A stretch of 64,000 nt of DNA, taken from Bacillus sp. THAF10 (GTDB taxonomy: Bacteria; Bacillota; Bacilli; Bacillales; Bacillaceae_I). Below, one piece after another: positions 24,476-32,854 of the stretch. A program made the translations under genes and the position numbers. The notes under the pieces were generated by a model, which saw nothing but the letters and a program-made list of their open reading frames with translations, ran no database searches and was not told the DNA's origin. The stretch spans positions 538,001 to 602,000 of the forward strand of contig NZ_CP045403.1 in assembly GCF_009363695.1 (NCBI RefSeq), read 5' to 3'. Position 1 is the first letter of the stretch. The number at the start of each line of letters is the position of its first letter.

Positions 24476-24907
24476 GTGCATCCAATCACAGCAATCGAAA
24501 TCGCAGTGTCTGTTGTTTTTGTGATTATTATTTTTGTAACGGCATTTTTACTGCCGAGAAGGTTTAGAAAAAGGAGTGTAATGGTCGCATCCTCCATCAC
24601 GATTGCATTGCTTTTATTTTTTGCAGTTCGTCCCTTTTGGGTTGATTATCAAGTATCCAAAAAAACAGAATACCTCGAGCTCTTTCTCGAGGAAAAATAT
24701 CCCGATCAAGAATGGAAAATTAGCCGTCAGATAGGGAGACAATACAACCCTTATCACTTAAATGTGGAGTTTGAAAACGAAAAGAACAGGATTTATACAT
24801 ACTCGGTGGTAGATGAAAAGAATATTTGCCAAGTTGCTTGGATGACAGAAGAGGGGCATTTACTGAGTGAAGGGAAGCACTTTGAACGTGATAGCTGCGA
24901 GGAATGA
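24476..24907 (+). CDS. Small membrane protein, function unknown
   Basis: A 143-residue protein with two N-terminal hydrophobic helices (about residues 5-28 and 38-56) and a charged C-terminal external domain with two cysteines (about 121 and 141). GTG 24476 follows GAGGAGGAGGG. It forms an operon with the 23891 gene. The stop codon abuts repeat copy 7. Confidence 0.7.
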   Translation: MHPITAIEIAVSVVFVIIIFVTAFLLPRRFRKRSVMVASSITIALLLFFAVRPFWVDYQVSKKTEYLELFLEEKYPDQEWKISRQIGRQYNPYHLNVEFENEKNRIYTYSVVDEKNICQVAWMTEEGHLLSEGKHFERDSCEE

Positions 24908-24999
24908 GTGGTACGGAGGGACAGGTCCCTCGTCCCAGAGAGGTTTAAAAAAGTTCGAGATTTTTCCACTATTATCGCGTGGTATATCAAAATAGGGAT
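24908..24999 (+). repeat. Repeat family R, copy 7 (internally deleted)
   Basis: A 92-bp short form: GGTACGGAGGGACAGGTCCCTCGTCCC joined directly to AGAGAGGTTTAAAAAAGTTCGAG, then CACTATTATCGCGTGG and TATCAAAATAGGGA. It starts at the stop codon of the 24476 gene and ends at the ribosome binding site of the methyltransferase. Confidence 0.8.
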
Positions 25000-25013
25000 A
25001 AGGAGGGAACGTA

Positions 25014-25727
25014 TTGAATAATCCTACGAGTAATGTTTATGACAAATTAGCAAGTACCTACCAACATGATACGGATGAGGGGAGTCCTTATAATGCTTTC
25101 TATGAGCGGCCGGCGATGATGGCGGCTTTGCCTCAGGATTTGAAGGGGAAAAAGGTGCTGGATGCGGGTTGTTCGGCGGGGTGGTATGCGGAGCAATTAG
25201 TGAAGCGGGGTGCGGAGGTTACGGGAATTGACGTGAGTCCTGAAATGGTGAAGGCAGCCAAAGAGCGTCTAGCGGGAGAAGCGACATTTCTTTGTCTCGA
25301 TCTCCAAGAAGCTCTTCCCTTTAACGATCATTCCTATGATGTAATTGTCAGCTCGCTTACGCTCCATTATTTGAAGGACTGGGCGGCTACCTTTCAGGAA
25401 TTCAACCGCGTTCTAAAAGAGGGCGGGACCTTTTTGTTTTCGGTCCATCACCCATTTATGGCTTATATAAGATTCGACTGCGAGGATTACTATCAAACCC
25501 AGCTCATTACAGAAACGTGGTACAAGCCTACCATCACCATTGATGTTAGCTTTTATAGAAAACCACTAGAAAGCATCATAAATGAAACAACAAAACACTT
25601 CCATCTTGAGCAGCTGATTGAGCCAAAACCGCAGGAAAAGATGAAGGAAGTAAAAGAAAAGACATATGACTATTTAATGAAGAATCCGCATTTTCTTATT
25701 GTGAAGGCTGTTTCAAAAAAAGGATAA
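25014..25727 (+). CDS. Class I SAM-dependent methyltransferase
   Basis: A 237-residue methyltransferase: motif [12 protein letters not shown] (about residues 46-56), motif [13 protein letters not shown], motif [17 protein letters not shown], then [14 protein letters not shown]. UbiE/BioC-like; substrate unknown. The start is TTG 25014 with AAGGAGGGAAC upstream, which lies at the edge of repeat copy 7. The N-terminal YDKLASTYQ is typical of the group. Confidence 0.88.
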   Translation: MNNPTSNVYDKLASTYQHDTDEGSPYNAFYERPAMMAALPQDLKGKKVLDAGCSAGWYAEQLVKRGAEVTGIDVSPEMVKAAKERLAGEATFLCLDLQEALPFNDHSYDVIVSSLTLHYLKDWAATFQEFNRVLKEGGTFLFSVHHPFMAYIRFDCEDYYQTQLITETWYKPTITIDVSFYRKPLESIINETTKHFHLEQLIEPKPQEKMKEVKEKTYDYLMKNPHFLIVKAVSKKG

Positions 25728-25796
25728 AAAAATCATCTAGTCCATGTGAAACCTAATTATACCGAGTTCGTAAGTAGTATAAAGGGGTGGATTAAG

Positions 25797-26003
25797 ATGG
25801 TATTTATCTTATATTTTGGAACGATAGCAGCAGTTGGACTTGGCCTATACTTGGTTTTTAGGAATAGCACTTTGGGGGATGCGCCGACTTGTATGCTTTG
25901 TGGGAAAAAGCTAGACGCGAAATTTAACGCGGCTCCACATGCATTCGAGACCAAGGCACTGATGGAAAAAGAATATAAGTGCGAGGTTTGTGTGAATCAA
26001 TAA
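25797..26003 (+). CDS. Small membrane protein with two CxxC pairs
   Basis: A 68-residue protein with one N-terminal helix (about residues 2-20) and a zinc-ribbon-like tail: C-M-L-C near residue 32 and C-E-V-C near 63. ATG 25797 is preceded by AAAGGGGTGG; a GTG at 25746 has no RBS and is rejected. Function unknown. Confidence 0.65.
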   Translation: MVFILYFGTIAAVGLGLYLVFRNSTLGDAPTCMLCGKKLDAKFNAAPHAFETKALMEKEYKCEVCVNQ

Positions 26004-26017
26004 AAGCGATTTGAAAA

Positions 26018-26048
26018 GACAGGGTAATTGATTCCACACTACCCTGTC
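26018..26048. other. Perfect inverted repeat, possible terminator
   Basis: GACAGGGTA-N13-TACCCTGTC just after the 26003 stop. There is no T-run, so it may be a REP-like hairpin rather than a terminator. Confidence 0.5.
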
Positions 26049-26150
26049 ACTCTAACTCCAGCATAATACAAGATCAAATTCACATAGTGTATGATAAGGA
26101 TTTCTTACTCTTAAACAGTAGTAAAAGCTTCTCAAAAGGGGCTGATTGTT

Positions 26151-26333
26151 TTGCAGAGGAATAAGAATTTACACTTAATTATGTTCTTGTCCATGTTGTT
26201 AGTAGTCATCCTAATTGTTAACATTTTTCAACACGTGCGAGTTTATGTGGTGTATAGCTCGGGAATAGGTTCCTTTTTTATTGTGGGAATTATTATTGTG
26301 GCTATTGCTGTTCTTTTCTTTAAGCGGCACTGA
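26151..26333 (+). CDS. Small two-helix membrane protein
   Basis: A 60-residue protein with two hydrophobic helices (about residues 8-26 and 38-56) ending FFKRH. The start is TTG 26151, preceded by AAAAGGGG. The stop codon is followed at once by repeat copy 8. No family recognised. Confidence 0.55.
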   Translation: MQRNKNLHLIMFLSMLLVVILIVNIFQHVRVYVVYSSGIGSFFIVGIIIVAIAVLFFKRH

Positions 26334-26467
26334 GGGGCGGGTTCCTCGTCCCGTTTTTTGTTTTATTAAAAAAGCTATTCTTAAATAAACGTTTGTAAGC
26401 GTTCGAGATTTTTCAACTATTTTCACGCGCTATACCAGAATAGAGTCAGGAGTAACGTCCCCCTAAC
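26334..26467 (+). repeat. Repeat family R, copy 8 (fits exactly between two stop codons)
   Basis: Begins GGGGCGGGTTCCTCGTCCC after TGA 26331-26333 and ends with ACGTCCCCCTAAC at the stop of the convergent VOC gene (26468). It contains AAATAAACGTTTGT, AGATTTTTCAACTATTTTCACG and TACCAGAATAGAGTC. Confidence 0.85.
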
Positions 26468-26878
26468 TCACCAGTGTGGATTCCAGACTACTTCCCATAG
26501 ATGACCATCTGGATCTTGGAAGTGACCGGAGTATCCGCCCCAAAAAGTGTCGTGGGCAGGATCGGTGATCGTTGCGCCGGCATGTTTAGCCTGCTCCATT
26601 ACTTTATCCACTTCCTCTTTACTGCTAACATTATGGCCAAGAGTAAATTCGGTAGGACTTGGTGCACATAAAGGAACCTTTGTCTCATGTGCGAGGTCTT
26701 TTCGATTCCAAATCGCAAGCTTTAATCCTGATTGCAGGTCGAAAAAGGCAACTGCACCATGTTCAAATTCCTTCCCAACTATTCCTTCTGTAGGAAGACC
26801 AAGACCGTCCCGATAAAACGTTAACGATTTTTCTAAATCATCTACACCTAGAGTGATTACTGTGATAAGTGGTTTCAT
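26468..26878 (-). CDS. VOC/glyoxalase-family protein
   Basis: A 136-residue single-domain vicinal oxygen chelate protein of the glyoxalase/bleomycin-resistance fold: ITLGVDDLEKSLTFYRDGLGL at the start and GGYSGHFQDPDGHLWEVVWNPHW at the end, the common metal-site region. These proteins act on small ligands; substrate unknown. ATG 26878 follows GGGAGGTTACG with a slightly long spacer. Confidence 0.88.
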   Translation of the reverse strand: MKPLITVITLGVDDLEKSLTFYRDGLGLPTEGIVGKEFEHGAVAFFDLQSGLKLAIWNRKDLAHETKVPLCAPSPTEFTLGHNVSSKEEVDKVMEQAKHAGATITDPAHDTFWGGYSGHFQDPDGHLWEVVWNPHW

Positions 26879-26942
26879 AAGAACGTAACCTCCCAAATTT
26901 ATCTTAAGTTAATTATACAAAGCTTAAGAAAAGTTATCCAAT

Positions 26943-27125
26943 CTGGGACAGAGGGACGGATTCCTCGTCCCGTTTTTTATTTTGTAAAATAGCTATTTTC
27001 AAATAAACGTTTGTTCAAATTTAATTTTGGTGTTGTTGAAGAGGGGTTTAAAAGTGTTCGAGATTTTTCAACTATTTTCGCGCGATATATCAGAATAGAG
27101 TCAGGAGGAAAGTCCCCCGCCTGAC
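26943..27125 (+). repeat. Repeat family R, copy 9 (full length)
   Basis: GGGACAGAGGGACGGATTCCTCGTCCC, AAATAAACGTTTGTTC, AGATTTTTCAACTATTTTCGCG, CAGAATAGAGTCAGGAGG and AAAGTCCCCC. The right edge abuts the stop codon of the kinase-like gene at 27126. Confidence 0.85.
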
Positions 27126-27686
27126 TCACAAGCTAAATCGCTCTTTAATCATCTGAGCCACTTCCGCCGCACTCATATCTGTATTATCTATCTTAATATA
27201 GTTCTCAAATGTGATCTCCCCATCAAAAGAATTTAACCGATGCTTCTCGAGAGTTTCCATCAAGTCATTTTCCGACCATTCCAAATCGCGCTTTTTCGGT
27301 TTGTGTTCCAGTCGGTTTGGCGTTTTGTTTCGCTCTAGGCGTTCTCTTAAATCTGCCTCTAATTCCACGTAGTAGACCGTTGCCCCTCTGGATTCGAATA
27401 GCTGCGTTAGGTTCCTCACATACTCCCAATCGGACTCCATATCAAACATCCAGACATACGTGAACATCATGCCATACAGGTCGCTTTTAGAAACCTCTTC
27501 AAAAATCTCCTGACGGAACAATTTCACTAACCGTTTGGCTTCCTTTGTGCTGTAGTCAAAAAAATGACCAACCAAGTCAATAGTCATATGATTATGAAAA
27601 AGCTTCAAATCTGTTACTTTCGCTAACTCTTGTCCAACCGTCATTTTCCCAACCGCTTGGGGGCCGAATATATGTACAAATTTCAT
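27126..27686 (-). CDS. P-loop kinase-like protein
   Basis: A 186-residue P-loop protein starting MKFVHIFGPQAVGKMTVG: Walker A G-P-Q-A-V-G-K-M-T (residues 8-16). The rest (FHNHMTIDLV, VELEADLRERLERNKTPNR) resembles small adenylate- or shikimate-kinase-like AAA_33 proteins often annotated as ATP-binding. The substrate is unknown. ATG 27686 follows GAGGAGAAA; the longer frame to 27752 is rejected. Confidence 0.8.
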   Translation of the reverse strand: MKFVHIFGPQAVGKMTVGQELAKVTDLKLFHNHMTIDLVGHFFDYSTKEAKRLVKLFRQEIFEEVSKSDLYGMMFTYVWMFDMESDWEYVRNLTQLFESRGATVYYVELEADLRERLERNKTPNRLEHKPKKRDLEWSENDLMETLEKHRLNSFDGEITFENYIKIDNTDMSAAEVAQMIKERFSL

Positions 27687-27763
27687 GTGGTTTCTCCTCT
27701 TCCATTTTTTTGAGGAACAATAACTGCTCCATGTGCCTCTAGTAGTCTCCATTCAAAGTTGCT

Positions 27764-27838
27764 AAAAGTTCATCCGAAATCTGATGCTGTAGAAGAGGCG
27801 TATGAGAAATATTACACCGCCCAACTGGATTTCCCCAG
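27764..27838 (+). pseudogene. Remnant of a small membrane-protein paralogue
   Basis: Reads VHPKSDAVEEAYEKYY then decays. It matches the end of the 28412-28648 product (DEPKYDPVKEAYENYLKE). A second remnant is at 30172-30280, so a small gene family has been copied and lost here. Confidence 0.5.
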
Positions 27839-27902
27839 ACGATAACATTTGGTGCGCAATCCCACTCGGAACTCCGTCACTGTCTAAGTCTTATTCAACG
27901 GG

Positions 27903-28262
27903 TCACCGTGCCTGTCTCCTATACTCCCTCGAAAACACATCCTTAAAAACAGACCGAAGCACTAACACCACCACTAATATCGCAACTCCGGTAAATGCAA
28001 TCGCAGAATTCATCCCAATAGGGTTAAACCAAGATCCATTAGGAGGAGTGATAAACGCTGTCCCCAACCAAACGGAAACAATAATAGTGATCAAGTTTAC
28101 TAGGATTATAAGCCCAACCTTAACTTTCATAGATAAGAAACCAACCAACCCAGCAAATAAAAAGGTACCTACGAACAAGAAATCAGCACGCTCTGGATGC
28201 TGCGAAATTTCGTAGTAATGAAACAGAAACGGCATAGGAATTAACGAAATAACAATCCACAA
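27903..28262 (-). CDS. Small multi-pass membrane protein
   Basis: A 119-residue protein with about three or four hydrophobic segments (residues 1-14, 28-44, 48-68, 84-102). No family recognised. The first frame start is TTG 28262, but its distance from GGGGGAG (28277-28283) is long. An ATT three codons upstream would be better spaced, so the true N-terminus is uncertain. Just before it lies a 16-mer shared with the family S repeat (28305-28320). Confidence 0.6.
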   Translation of the reverse strand: MWIVISLIPMPFLFHYYEISQHPERADFLFVGTFLFAGLVGFLSMKVKVGLIILVNLITIIVSVWLGTAFITPPNGSWFNPIGMNSAIAFTGVAILVVVLVLRSVFKDVFSREYRRQAR

Positions 28263-28292
28263 ATGTCTAATAAAAACTCCCCCTCTTAACGT

Positions 28293-28320
28293 GGGTCGGC
28301 GGGCCTGACCCCTCAGCCCA
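28293..28320. repeat. Partial family S repeat end
   Basis: GGGTC...GACCC hairpin; CTGACCCCTCAGCCCA at 28305-28320 is identical to 36681-36696 in the family S copy after the Mrr gene. Confidence 0.5.
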
Positions 28321-28411
28321 TTTCTTAAAAATACATTAGCATAAATTTCCTTTTTAATATACGATTAATACATAATATTTACAGATACATAGAATAAAAG
28401 GGGGCTTTAAG

Positions 28412-28648
28412 TTGTACATAGTAATATCCATTCTTCTGACCATTCTTTTAGGCTTTGTTTCACTCATGATGGGGCCAATGACAGGCGGTTTACTGGCATT
28501 CGGAATTATTGCGGGCATTTTACTTAAAGTTCTGTTCCTTCAAAAAGAAATACACAAAAGGTTAACAAAGGATGAACCTAAATACGATCCAGTCAAAGAA
28601 GCTTATGAAAACTATTTGAAAGAGAAAGAAGCCAATGCTAAATGGTAG
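28412..28648 (+). CDS. Small two-helix membrane protein
   Basis: A 78-residue protein: two hydrophobic helices (about residues 2-20 and 25-42, with MMGPMTGGLLAFG), then a charged cytosolic tail (DEPKYDPVKEAYENYLKEKE). The start is TTG 28412 after AGGGGGC. Two remnants of close paralogues flank it (27764, 30172), evidence of local duplication. Function unknown. Confidence 0.65.
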   Translation: MYIVISILLTILLGFVSLMMGPMTGGLLAFGIIAGILLKVLFLQKEIHKRLTKDEPKYDPVKEAYENYLKEKEANAKW

Positions 28649-28701
28649 AAGGGGATGCACCGCAAAAATGGGTCACGGTGCCTGTCCCCATGGAGGTGTC
28701 T

Positions 28702-28881
28702 ATGAAAAAATACGGTTTGTACTTTATTACATTCTTCGTTGCGGGGTACATAATGTTAGTTGTTTTTGGAGTAGGGGAAACTTTCACAAAAGGTAGCCAT
28801 GTTTTCATCTTATCTATAATTATCACCTCCATACACTGGATGTGGGATAACTCCAAAAAACCATTCAAACAGAAAAGATAA
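28702..28881 (+). CDS. Small membrane protein
   Basis: A 59-residue protein with two hydrophobic segments (residues 3-22 and 32-48) and a basic tail. ATG 28702 has GGAGGTG upstream; the longer frame overlapping the previous gene contains repeat-like sequence GGTCACGGTGCCTGTCCCC and is rejected. No known family. Confidence 0.55.
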   Translation: MKKYGLYFITFFVAGYIMLVVFGVGETFTKGSHVFILSIIITSIHWMWDNSKKPFKQKR

Positions 28882-28952
28882 GTTAATTGGCGTGTTTAGA
28901 GGATTATAAGGAATTGCTGCATTTTTATTAGTTGATAAAGGAGTACAATCCT

Positions 28953-29471
28953 ATGAGGAAAACCAACATTCAACCATGGACCAAAGAATGGGAAGAGGCA
29001 TATGATCAAGAGCAGGAACTGTTAAAAGAAATACTAAAGGATGAATTAATAGATATATTTCACATCGGAAGTACATCTGTACCGGCAATCGGTTATGCCA
29101 AACCAATCATTGATATTTTGATTGTGGTAAAAGATATTGAAAAGGTTGATTGGTACAATGAAGCATTACAAAAAATGGGGTATGAACCGAAAGGCGAGAA
29201 CGGGATAGCAGGGAGAAGATACTTCCCAAAAGGTAAGCAAAACAGAACACACCATGTACATATCTTTGAGGTCGGAAATGAAACCATTCAAACTCATCTG
29301 GATTTCAAAAGGTATCTAATGACACACCCGGAAGATGCAAAAGAATACGGAGAGTTAAAGCTGAAATTAGCAAAACAATTTCTTGATAACCACTATAAGA
29401 ATCAAGAGGGGAAGCAGGAGTTTGTGAATGAGCTTGTCGAAAGGGCTAGGAGTTGGGGGACGAATACATGA
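28953..29471 (+). CDS. GrpB family protein (nucleotidyltransferase-like fold)
   Basis: A 172-residue GrpB/UPF0157 protein: HIGSTSVPAIGYAKPIIDILIVV (about residues 38-60) carries the G-S-T and D of the polymerase-beta-type nucleotidyltransferase core; THHVHIFEVGNE and the C-terminal helices also match. Enzymatic activity is unproven. ATG 28953 lies nine bases after AAAGGAG. It overlaps the next gene by 4 bp (ATGA). Confidence 0.87.
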   Translation: MRKTNIQPWTKEWEEAYDQEQELLKEILKDELIDIFHIGSTSVPAIGYAKPIIDILIVVKDIEKVDWYNEALQKMGYEPKGENGIAGRRYFPKGKQNRTHHVHIFEVGNETIQTHLDFKRYLMTHPEDAKEYGELKLKLAKQFLDNHYKNQEGKQEFVNELVERARSWGTNT

Positions 29472-30112
29472 ATGATTGGTTAAATAATATCAGAAGGCCA
29501 GTAGATATATCGTTCTCTAAGAAAGTTGTATCTTCGTCCTTCCTATTCATTGCAGGGGTTATGCTAGGTGTGTTTTCTAAAATGCTCGATGAAACGGCCA
29601 GTAACCAATTGCCTTACTTTCTTCAAGTAATGGACTTACGAAACTTCTTTTCTCGAATGGGTGTTTGGTTATTCCTAGCAATGCTAGTTGCTTTCTATAG
29701 CAAATCACCTTTAAGGGCTGCCTTCAATGTTTTTGTGTTTTTTGTCGGCATGGTAGGTAGTTATTACTTTTACACGGTTATGGTAGCTGGCTTTTTTCCG
29801 AGATCGTATATGATGATTTGGGTCACCATGACGGTTATCTCTCCATTCATGGCTTTTGTTTGTTGGTACGCAAAAGGGAAGGGAATCCTGTCTATACTCA
29901 TTTCATCGTTTCTATTATTGTTCATGTCCAGACAAGCCTTTGCATTTGGCTTTTGGTATTTGGACATTAGAAATATTCTGGAATTCCTACTCTGGATAGC
30001 TACAATCATTGTTTTATACCAATCTCCCAAGCAACTAATTAAAGTGGTTGCTATAGGTTTGTTCTTCTACTTCCTTACTGCACCTTTTCATTTAGGGTGG
30101 GGGATGTTGTAG
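29468..30112 (+). CDS. Multi-pass membrane protein coupled to GrpB
   Basis: A 214-residue integral membrane protein with about six or seven hydrophobic helices; the first begins near residue 25 (SSSFLFIAGVMLGVF). No family recognised. ATG 29468 overlaps the GrpB stop, so translation is coupled; GGGGGA precedes it. Confidence 0.75.
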   Translation: MNDWLNNIRRPVDISFSKKVVSSSFLFIAGVMLGVFSKMLDETASNQLPYFLQVMDLRNFFSRMGVWLFLAMLVAFYSKSPLRAAFNVFVFFVGMVGSYYFYTVMVAGFFPRSYMMIWVTMTVISPFMAFVCWYAKGKGILSILISSFLLLFMSRQAFAFGFWYLDIRNILEFLLWIATIIVLYQSPKQLIKVVAIGLFFYFLTAPFHLGWGML

Positions 30113-30171
30113 ATGCAATGATATTTATTGGTATCACTACTTGAATACACGATTCTTAACGTGGTACTAAT

Positions 30172-30280
30172 CTAAAAGATCATCCGAAATCTGATGTTGT
30201 AGAAGAGGCGTATGAGAAATATTTAAGGGAGAGGGAAAGTGAATGTCTAGTAAAACCTGCTCCCAAGCTCATCTTGTAAT
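30172..30280 (+). pseudogene. Second remnant of the small membrane-protein family
   Basis: Frame DHPKSDVVEEAYEKYLRERESE matches the tail of the 28412 product and the remnant at 27764. No start or membrane part remains. Confidence 0.5.
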
Positions 30281-30284
30281 TTTG

Positions 30285-30725
30285 TCATTCATACCCTGTT
30301 AATCCCTTAATATAGCTAGCGTCACTTTCGGGGATTTTATAAAATTCCACCTCGTCCCAGCTAATACCATTACGCTCCGCAATAATTGCGCCATCTTCCT
30401 TAAACCACAATCTAGACTCAAGTAAACCAACAGATTCAGTGGGGCTCAAAAGATTCATATATATATCGGGACTGTCTATCTCCAAATCCATATCATCTAT
30501 TCTTTCTTTCTGCATATGTATCATTAGCAAGTTATTAATAATATGTTGGTTATCCGTATTTTTGAAGGTATGAGGATAATCAACTCGGTTTGGGAATTCG
30601 CTATGTGGATAGCCAATTCTAAATTCCATGGAAACGTCATGTTGCATCAAACGCCCAGTCGCATAACCTACTATGAAAATTAGAATAGCAATGAAGATAA
30701 TACTAATTGCTTTTGTTCTATTCAT
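30285..30725 (-). CDS. Membrane-anchored exported protein, function unknown
   Basis: A 146-residue protein with an N-terminal hydrophobic helix (IIFIAILIFIVGYATG, about residues 9-24) and an external acidic domain (DDMDLEIDSPDIYMNLL). No recognised family. ATG 30725 has AGGGAGGGATCA upstream. It stands alone, with repeat copy 10 upstream. Confidence 0.6.
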   Translation of the reverse strand: MNRTKAISIIFIAILIFIVGYATGRLMQHDVSMEFRIGYPHSEFPNRVDYPHTFKNTDNQHIINNLLMIHMQKERIDDMDLEIDSPDIYMNLLSPTESVGLLESRLWFKEDGAIIAERNGISWDEVEFYKIPESDASYIKGLTGYE

Positions 30726-30795
30726 CTATTGATCCCTCCCTCTCCTTAAAACCATAATATTGAAATTAAGTAAATTATATCATAATTTTCTTTGG

Positions 30796-30966
30796 TTCTG
30801 AGGGTAAGTTTCCTCTTCCCATTTTTCATTTTCTTAAGAAAGCTATTTTTATACAAACGATTGTTCAAAACGGGTTTCGGAGTTGTTGTAGAGCGGTTTA
30901 TAAGCATTCGAGATTTCTTAACTATTTTCGCGCGCTTTATCAAAATAGAGTCACAAGAACCGTCCC
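30796..30966 (+). repeat. Repeat family R, copy 10 (diverged ends)
   Basis: Left end diverged (GAGGGTAAGTTTCCTCTTCCC). Centre TTTTTATACAAACGATTGTTC, GCATTCGAGATTTCTTAACTA, TTTTCGCGCGCTTTATCAAA and right end CAAGAACCGTCCCG. Same orientation as the others. Confidence 0.8.
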
Positions 30967-31039
30967 GCTAAGTATGAATGTATATGTTAAAATATGGTTA
31001 GGGTAGTTTTCAATCTAGGGTGATAGAGGGGGAGTCGCT

Positions 31040-31225
31040 ATGCTTTATGAAAGTTTTGAAGTTGCAATTTATGCATTGTTGTTTTGGTGGGGCATACTGC
31101 TTGCTTTTAAAAGGTTTCCTAGTAATTATACTCACAACAATACTTGGAAAAAAGATATATCTGTTACGTTTATTCAAAGTGTAGTATTGCTAGCGACGTT
31201 TCAGATTATTGTTTACTTTCAATAA
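31040..31225 (+). CDS. Small two-helix membrane protein
   Basis: A 61-residue protein with two hydrophobic helices (about residues 7-23 and 42-60) joined by a polar loop. ATG 31040 is preceded by GAGGGGGAG. Unknown function. It lies just before the DUF2185 gene and may be cotranscribed. Confidence 0.55.
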   Translation: MLYESFEVAIYALLFWWGILLAFKRFPSNYTHNNTWKKDISVTFIQSVVLLATFQIIVYFQ

Positions 31226-31305
31226 CAAGATTTAATGAAGATAATGGAGAAAGGTTTTACGAACTTATTTCTGGTAAAAGTTTAGTAGGAAAAGGAGACA
31301 AAAGG

Positions 31306-31935
31306 ATGTCCTGGTATTTGGATAGCGTTTACGAGCTAAACAAAGAATCACCATATACGTTTTATATTCCTAGTTTGGAAGTGTTGGAAAAACTAGAGGT
31401 TGGGGATTTGGTAAAGTTGATTTTCGTGCCAGTGAAGGAAGAGGATGATGGGTTTAGAGGAGAGAGAATGTGGGTGGAAATCTCCGAGATTAATGGTAAG
31501 AACTATTTAGGACAATTGGCAAATGAGCCTCATCAATTGCCATTAAAATTGGGAGATGTAATCACATTTGAAAACGAACATATATGTGCGACACAGCACG
31601 ATGATCCACATTCCTCAAAGTGGGATTTCTACTTTGATACCTTGGTCACCGTTAGTGATGATGTGCTTGAAAAAGAGGAATTTCACTTTATGCTAAAAGA
31701 TGATCCCCATGAGGACGGTGATTCCGGATGGACAATCTTAAGCGGCTATGAAGAAACGGACTTTTTAAACGACCCTAATAACTATCAAATTATCGCTGTT
31801 GGAGTGGTTTTAAATATCGACAACTCTATTCTGGATTTTTTCTACGAGCCCCCTTTATGTGCTTACGAAAGGGATGAAGAAGGCAAGTTTTATAAAATAG
31901 AGGATTACGATTGGGAGAGTTACTTAGGGGAATAA
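31306..31935 (+). CDS. DUF2185/Imm33-like immunity-type protein
   Basis: A 209-residue soluble acidic protein. The first half (GDLVKLIFVPV, GERMWVEISEINGKNYLGQL) looks like a DUF2314-type domain. The second half (DGDSGWTILSGYEETDFLND, ILDFFYEPPLCAYERDEEG) matches DUF2185, also known as immunity protein Imm33 in polymorphic-toxin loci. ATG 31306 follows AAAAGGAGAC. No toxin gene is present, so it may be an orphan immunity gene. Confidence 0.75.
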   Translation: MSWYLDSVYELNKESPYTFYIPSLEVLEKLEVGDLVKLIFVPVKEEDDGFRGERMWVEISEINGKNYLGQLANEPHQLPLKLGDVITFENEHICATQHDDPHSSKWDFYFDTLVTVSDDVLEKEEFHFMLKDDPHEDGDSGWTILSGYEETDFLNDPNNYQIIAVGVVLNIDNSILDFFYEPPLCAYERDEEGKFYKIEDYDWESYLGE

Positions 31936-32044
31936 GTTTCTTCTATTAAATATATAGGGCAGCTCTAGGGACTAGGTACGAGAAATAAGCGGTAAGGCAT
32001 CATATATTTTTTTCGTTTCACTAAAGGATAAGGAAGTGATCTCC

Positions 32045-32467
32045 ATGCCAGAACCGAGATTTAAAATGAAGAAAATTTGGACAGATGTTGATTTTTTTGA
32101 AGTGAATCTATCACTGAGTGGAACTGGTTGCACAGTCGATATGGATTTTTATATAGATAATAGCCATTTAGAGGAGCTGCGGGATGGAGTTCGTGATTTT
32201 GCGAATACACTTGGAAAAAGTGAATTTACGTGGGTAACAGGCAGTGACACAGAGGATACCACCCACTTCTTATCCATGAGGTTCTACCTCAATGATAAAA
32301 GAGGAATGGTAGGTATCGAGTTTACAGCAGATAACAAATTAGACCCTCCGGATAGGATGAAAGCTCATTTCTACATGATGGCTGAAATAAACCAGGTGGA
32401 CGATTTTATATGGCAGTTGGATAGGTTTATTAGAGGTGATATTTTTGATTTTGAGAGTTTAAGTTAA
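32045..32467 (+). CDS. Small soluble protein, immunity-like, family uncertain
   Basis: A 140-residue acidic protein with alternating strand-like segments (FEVNLSLSGTGCTVDMDFYID, TWVTGSDTEDTTHFLSMRFYLN). I cannot name the family; size, acidity and position after a DUF2185 gene suggest another orphan immunity protein. ATG 32045 lies eight bases from AAGGAAG. A decayed copy of its 3' end (from GGTGGACGATTT) occurs at 33069-33135. Confidence 0.6.
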   Translation: MPEPRFKMKKIWTDVDFFEVNLSLSGTGCTVDMDFYIDNSHLEELRDGVRDFANTLGKSEFTWVTGSDTEDTTHFLSMRFYLNDKRGMVGIEFTADNKLDPPDRMKAHFYMMAEINQVDDFIWQLDRFIRGDIFDFESLS

Positions 32468-32477
32468 CTCAAGCAGG

Positions 32478-32547
32478 CTTGAGGGACAGTTTAACTAAAC
32501 CGTTTGTATTTTCAAGCGCAGATGAATTGAAACCTGTCCCCTAAGCC
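32478..32547. repeat. Repeat family S, copy 1
   Basis: GAGGGACAG...CTGTCCCCTAAGCC, about 70 bp, containing AACTAAACCGTTTGTA. It lies between the convergent 32467 and 32588 stop codons. Confidence 0.6.
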
Positions 32548-32587
32548 AAACTAATATTAACCATCGATAGGTCATTGTTAGTTTTAG

Positions 32588-32854
32588 TTAAAATGTTAGT
32601 TCACTTAAATCTACTTCTTTAAGACGACCTGCTTTGTCCTTTAATGAATCAGATAATAAATTTTGTAACTTTACCACATCAGAAGATTCGCAGTAAATGG
32701 CAAGTGCATAGTATTTGGTATAGATAGTTTCTAAATCAGATACCTTTTTCGGTCTTTCGAATTTTAAGTGTAGATTTAGCAACTCCATAGCCACATCATG
32801 TTTATTACGTTGGATGGGATTCGGATCAACTTTTACTTTAATTTGTTCAGCCAT
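32588..32854 (-). CDS. Small hypothetical protein
   Basis: An 88-residue helical protein without recognised family. ATG 32854 is preceded by AAAGCGAGGTGATT, a good RBS. The sequence has no signal peptide and no membrane segment. It is separated from neighbours by repeat copies. Confidence 0.6.
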   Translation of the reverse strand: MAEQIKVKVDPNPIQRNKHDVAMELLNLHLKFERPKKVSDLETIYTKYYALAIYCESSDVVKLQNLLSDSLKDKAGRLKEVDLSELTF

